Assembly: GCA_022402405.1 (NCBI GenBank)
Contig: JAKRSG010000328.1
Coordinates: 1 to 6,377 of the forward strand
DNA length: 6,377 nucleotides
From: Bacteroidia bacterium
Lineage (GTDB): Bacteria > Bacteroidota > Bacteroidia > UKL13-3
Direction: 5' to 3'
In this document: positions 6,328 to 6,377 of the stretch, piece by piece
Layout: each line of letters starts with the position of its first letter
Numbering within the stretch: position 1 is the first letter of the stretch
Notes under the pieces: model-generated
The model's database searches: none
What the model saw: the letters and a program-made list of their open reading frames with translations, nothing else
What the model was told of the DNA's origin: nothing
Made by a program: the position numbers and the translations under genes

Positions 6328-6377
6328 CTATAACAGCTAGAGTTTCGTGGTGGCCGTAGGCCAAGCCATGAAACTCC
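6328..6377 (+). other. attC-like recombination site 3 (left part; truncated by window edge)
   Basis: The left core CTATAAC (6328-6334) is followed, as in the other sites, by A. A compact hairpin comes next: GAGTTTCGTGG (6340-6350) pairs with CCATGAAACTC (6366-6376) at 10 of 11 positions, and TGGCC-GTA-GGCCA (6351-6363) folds inside it. The site would be shorter than sites 1 and 2. The right spacer and core should lie within about 20 bases after the window. Confidence 0.6.

Larger units (their letters stand above)
3180..6377 (+). mobile_element. Cassette 2: large three-gene cassette (right end cut by window edge)
   Basis: The cassette starts at GTTATAGCCAATGGT (3179). The sequence ending GGCTATAAC at 6334 is its reverse complement at 14 of 15 positions, so both private arms of the same unit are present. 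Between them lie three co-directional genes with copper-related features and two copies of a 47-bp hairpin repeat. The length exceeds 3.1 kb, well above the usual single-gene cassette. The attachment site that closes it begins at 6328 and continues beyond the window. Confidence 0.6.
6062..6377 (+). other. Gene-free tail of cassette 2
   Basis: The stretch contains no credible gene. It holds hairpin repeat copy B (6108-6154), then about 170 bases strongly enriched in A and C on the plus strand, and from 6328 the left arm of attC-like site 3. A minus-strand reading frame over 6080-6364 is Cys/Phe-rich, spans the repeat and the attC-like arm, and looks non-coding. Confidence 0.55.

Noticed and set aside
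6080..6364. Minus-strand 94-codon frame
   Set aside because: It runs across the hairpin repeat and the attC-like arm, is Cys/Phe-rich as expected from reading an A/C-rich strand backwards, and has no domain.
1929..6377. CRISPR array or tRNA/rRNA genes
   Set aside because: There are no short regularly spaced direct repeats with unique spacers and no tRNA cloverleaf or rRNA segments. The repeats present are palindromic and kilobases apart.

Overview
The window looks like accessory DNA from a member of the Bacteroidota. It is AT-rich, start codons follow A-rich stretches rather than Shine-Dalgarno sequences, and the proteins (PKD-domain lipoprotein, Tat-type multicopper oxidase, small outer-membrane barrel) and the IS91/tyrosine-recombinase pair are types familiar from that phylum. 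Nearly everything in it appears to be mobile.

Layout. (1) Bases 1 to about 1925, minus strand: an IS91-like insertion sequence, with a Xer-like tyrosine recombinase (917-1921) followed by a Y2/HUH rolling-circle transposase (starting near 896 and running off the left edge). A 30-bp-period repeat lies at the junction of the two genes. (2) Bases 1929-2059, 3043-3185 and 6328 to the right edge: three imperfectly palindromic sites that behave like integron attC sites. (3) Between the first two sites is a 1.1-kb one-gene cassette (gene 2085-3023, a protein with RES-domain-like motifs). (4) Between the second and third sites is a 3.2-kb three-gene cassette, apparently for copper handling: PKD lipoprotein (3527-3838), multicopper oxidase (3871-5373) and methionine-rich outer-membrane protein (5390-6061). 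It is bracketed by two 47-bp hairpin repeats.

The main observation is the cassette structure. Each complete cassette begins with GTTA plus a private sequence and ends with the reverse complement of that private sequence (GTTAGTGGC...GCCACTAAC and GTTATAGCC...GGCTATAAC). This is expected if each cassette once existed as a circle whose attachment site had paired arms. No integron integrase is visible: the tyrosine recombinase sits where intI would sit (adjacent and divergent), but it lacks the IntI-type extra segment and is better explained as part of the IS91-like element. The sites share an asymmetric left/right spacer that differs from classical attC, so this may be a Bacteroidota-specific variant of the cassette system.

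The three genes of the large cassette probably form one operon. The oxidase carries a twin-arginine signal with a lipobox, all four copper-ligand motifs and a Met/His-rich loop. The barrel protein has eight methionines in about 33 residues. A periplasmic or outer-membrane Cu(I) oxidation and binding role is the simplest reading.
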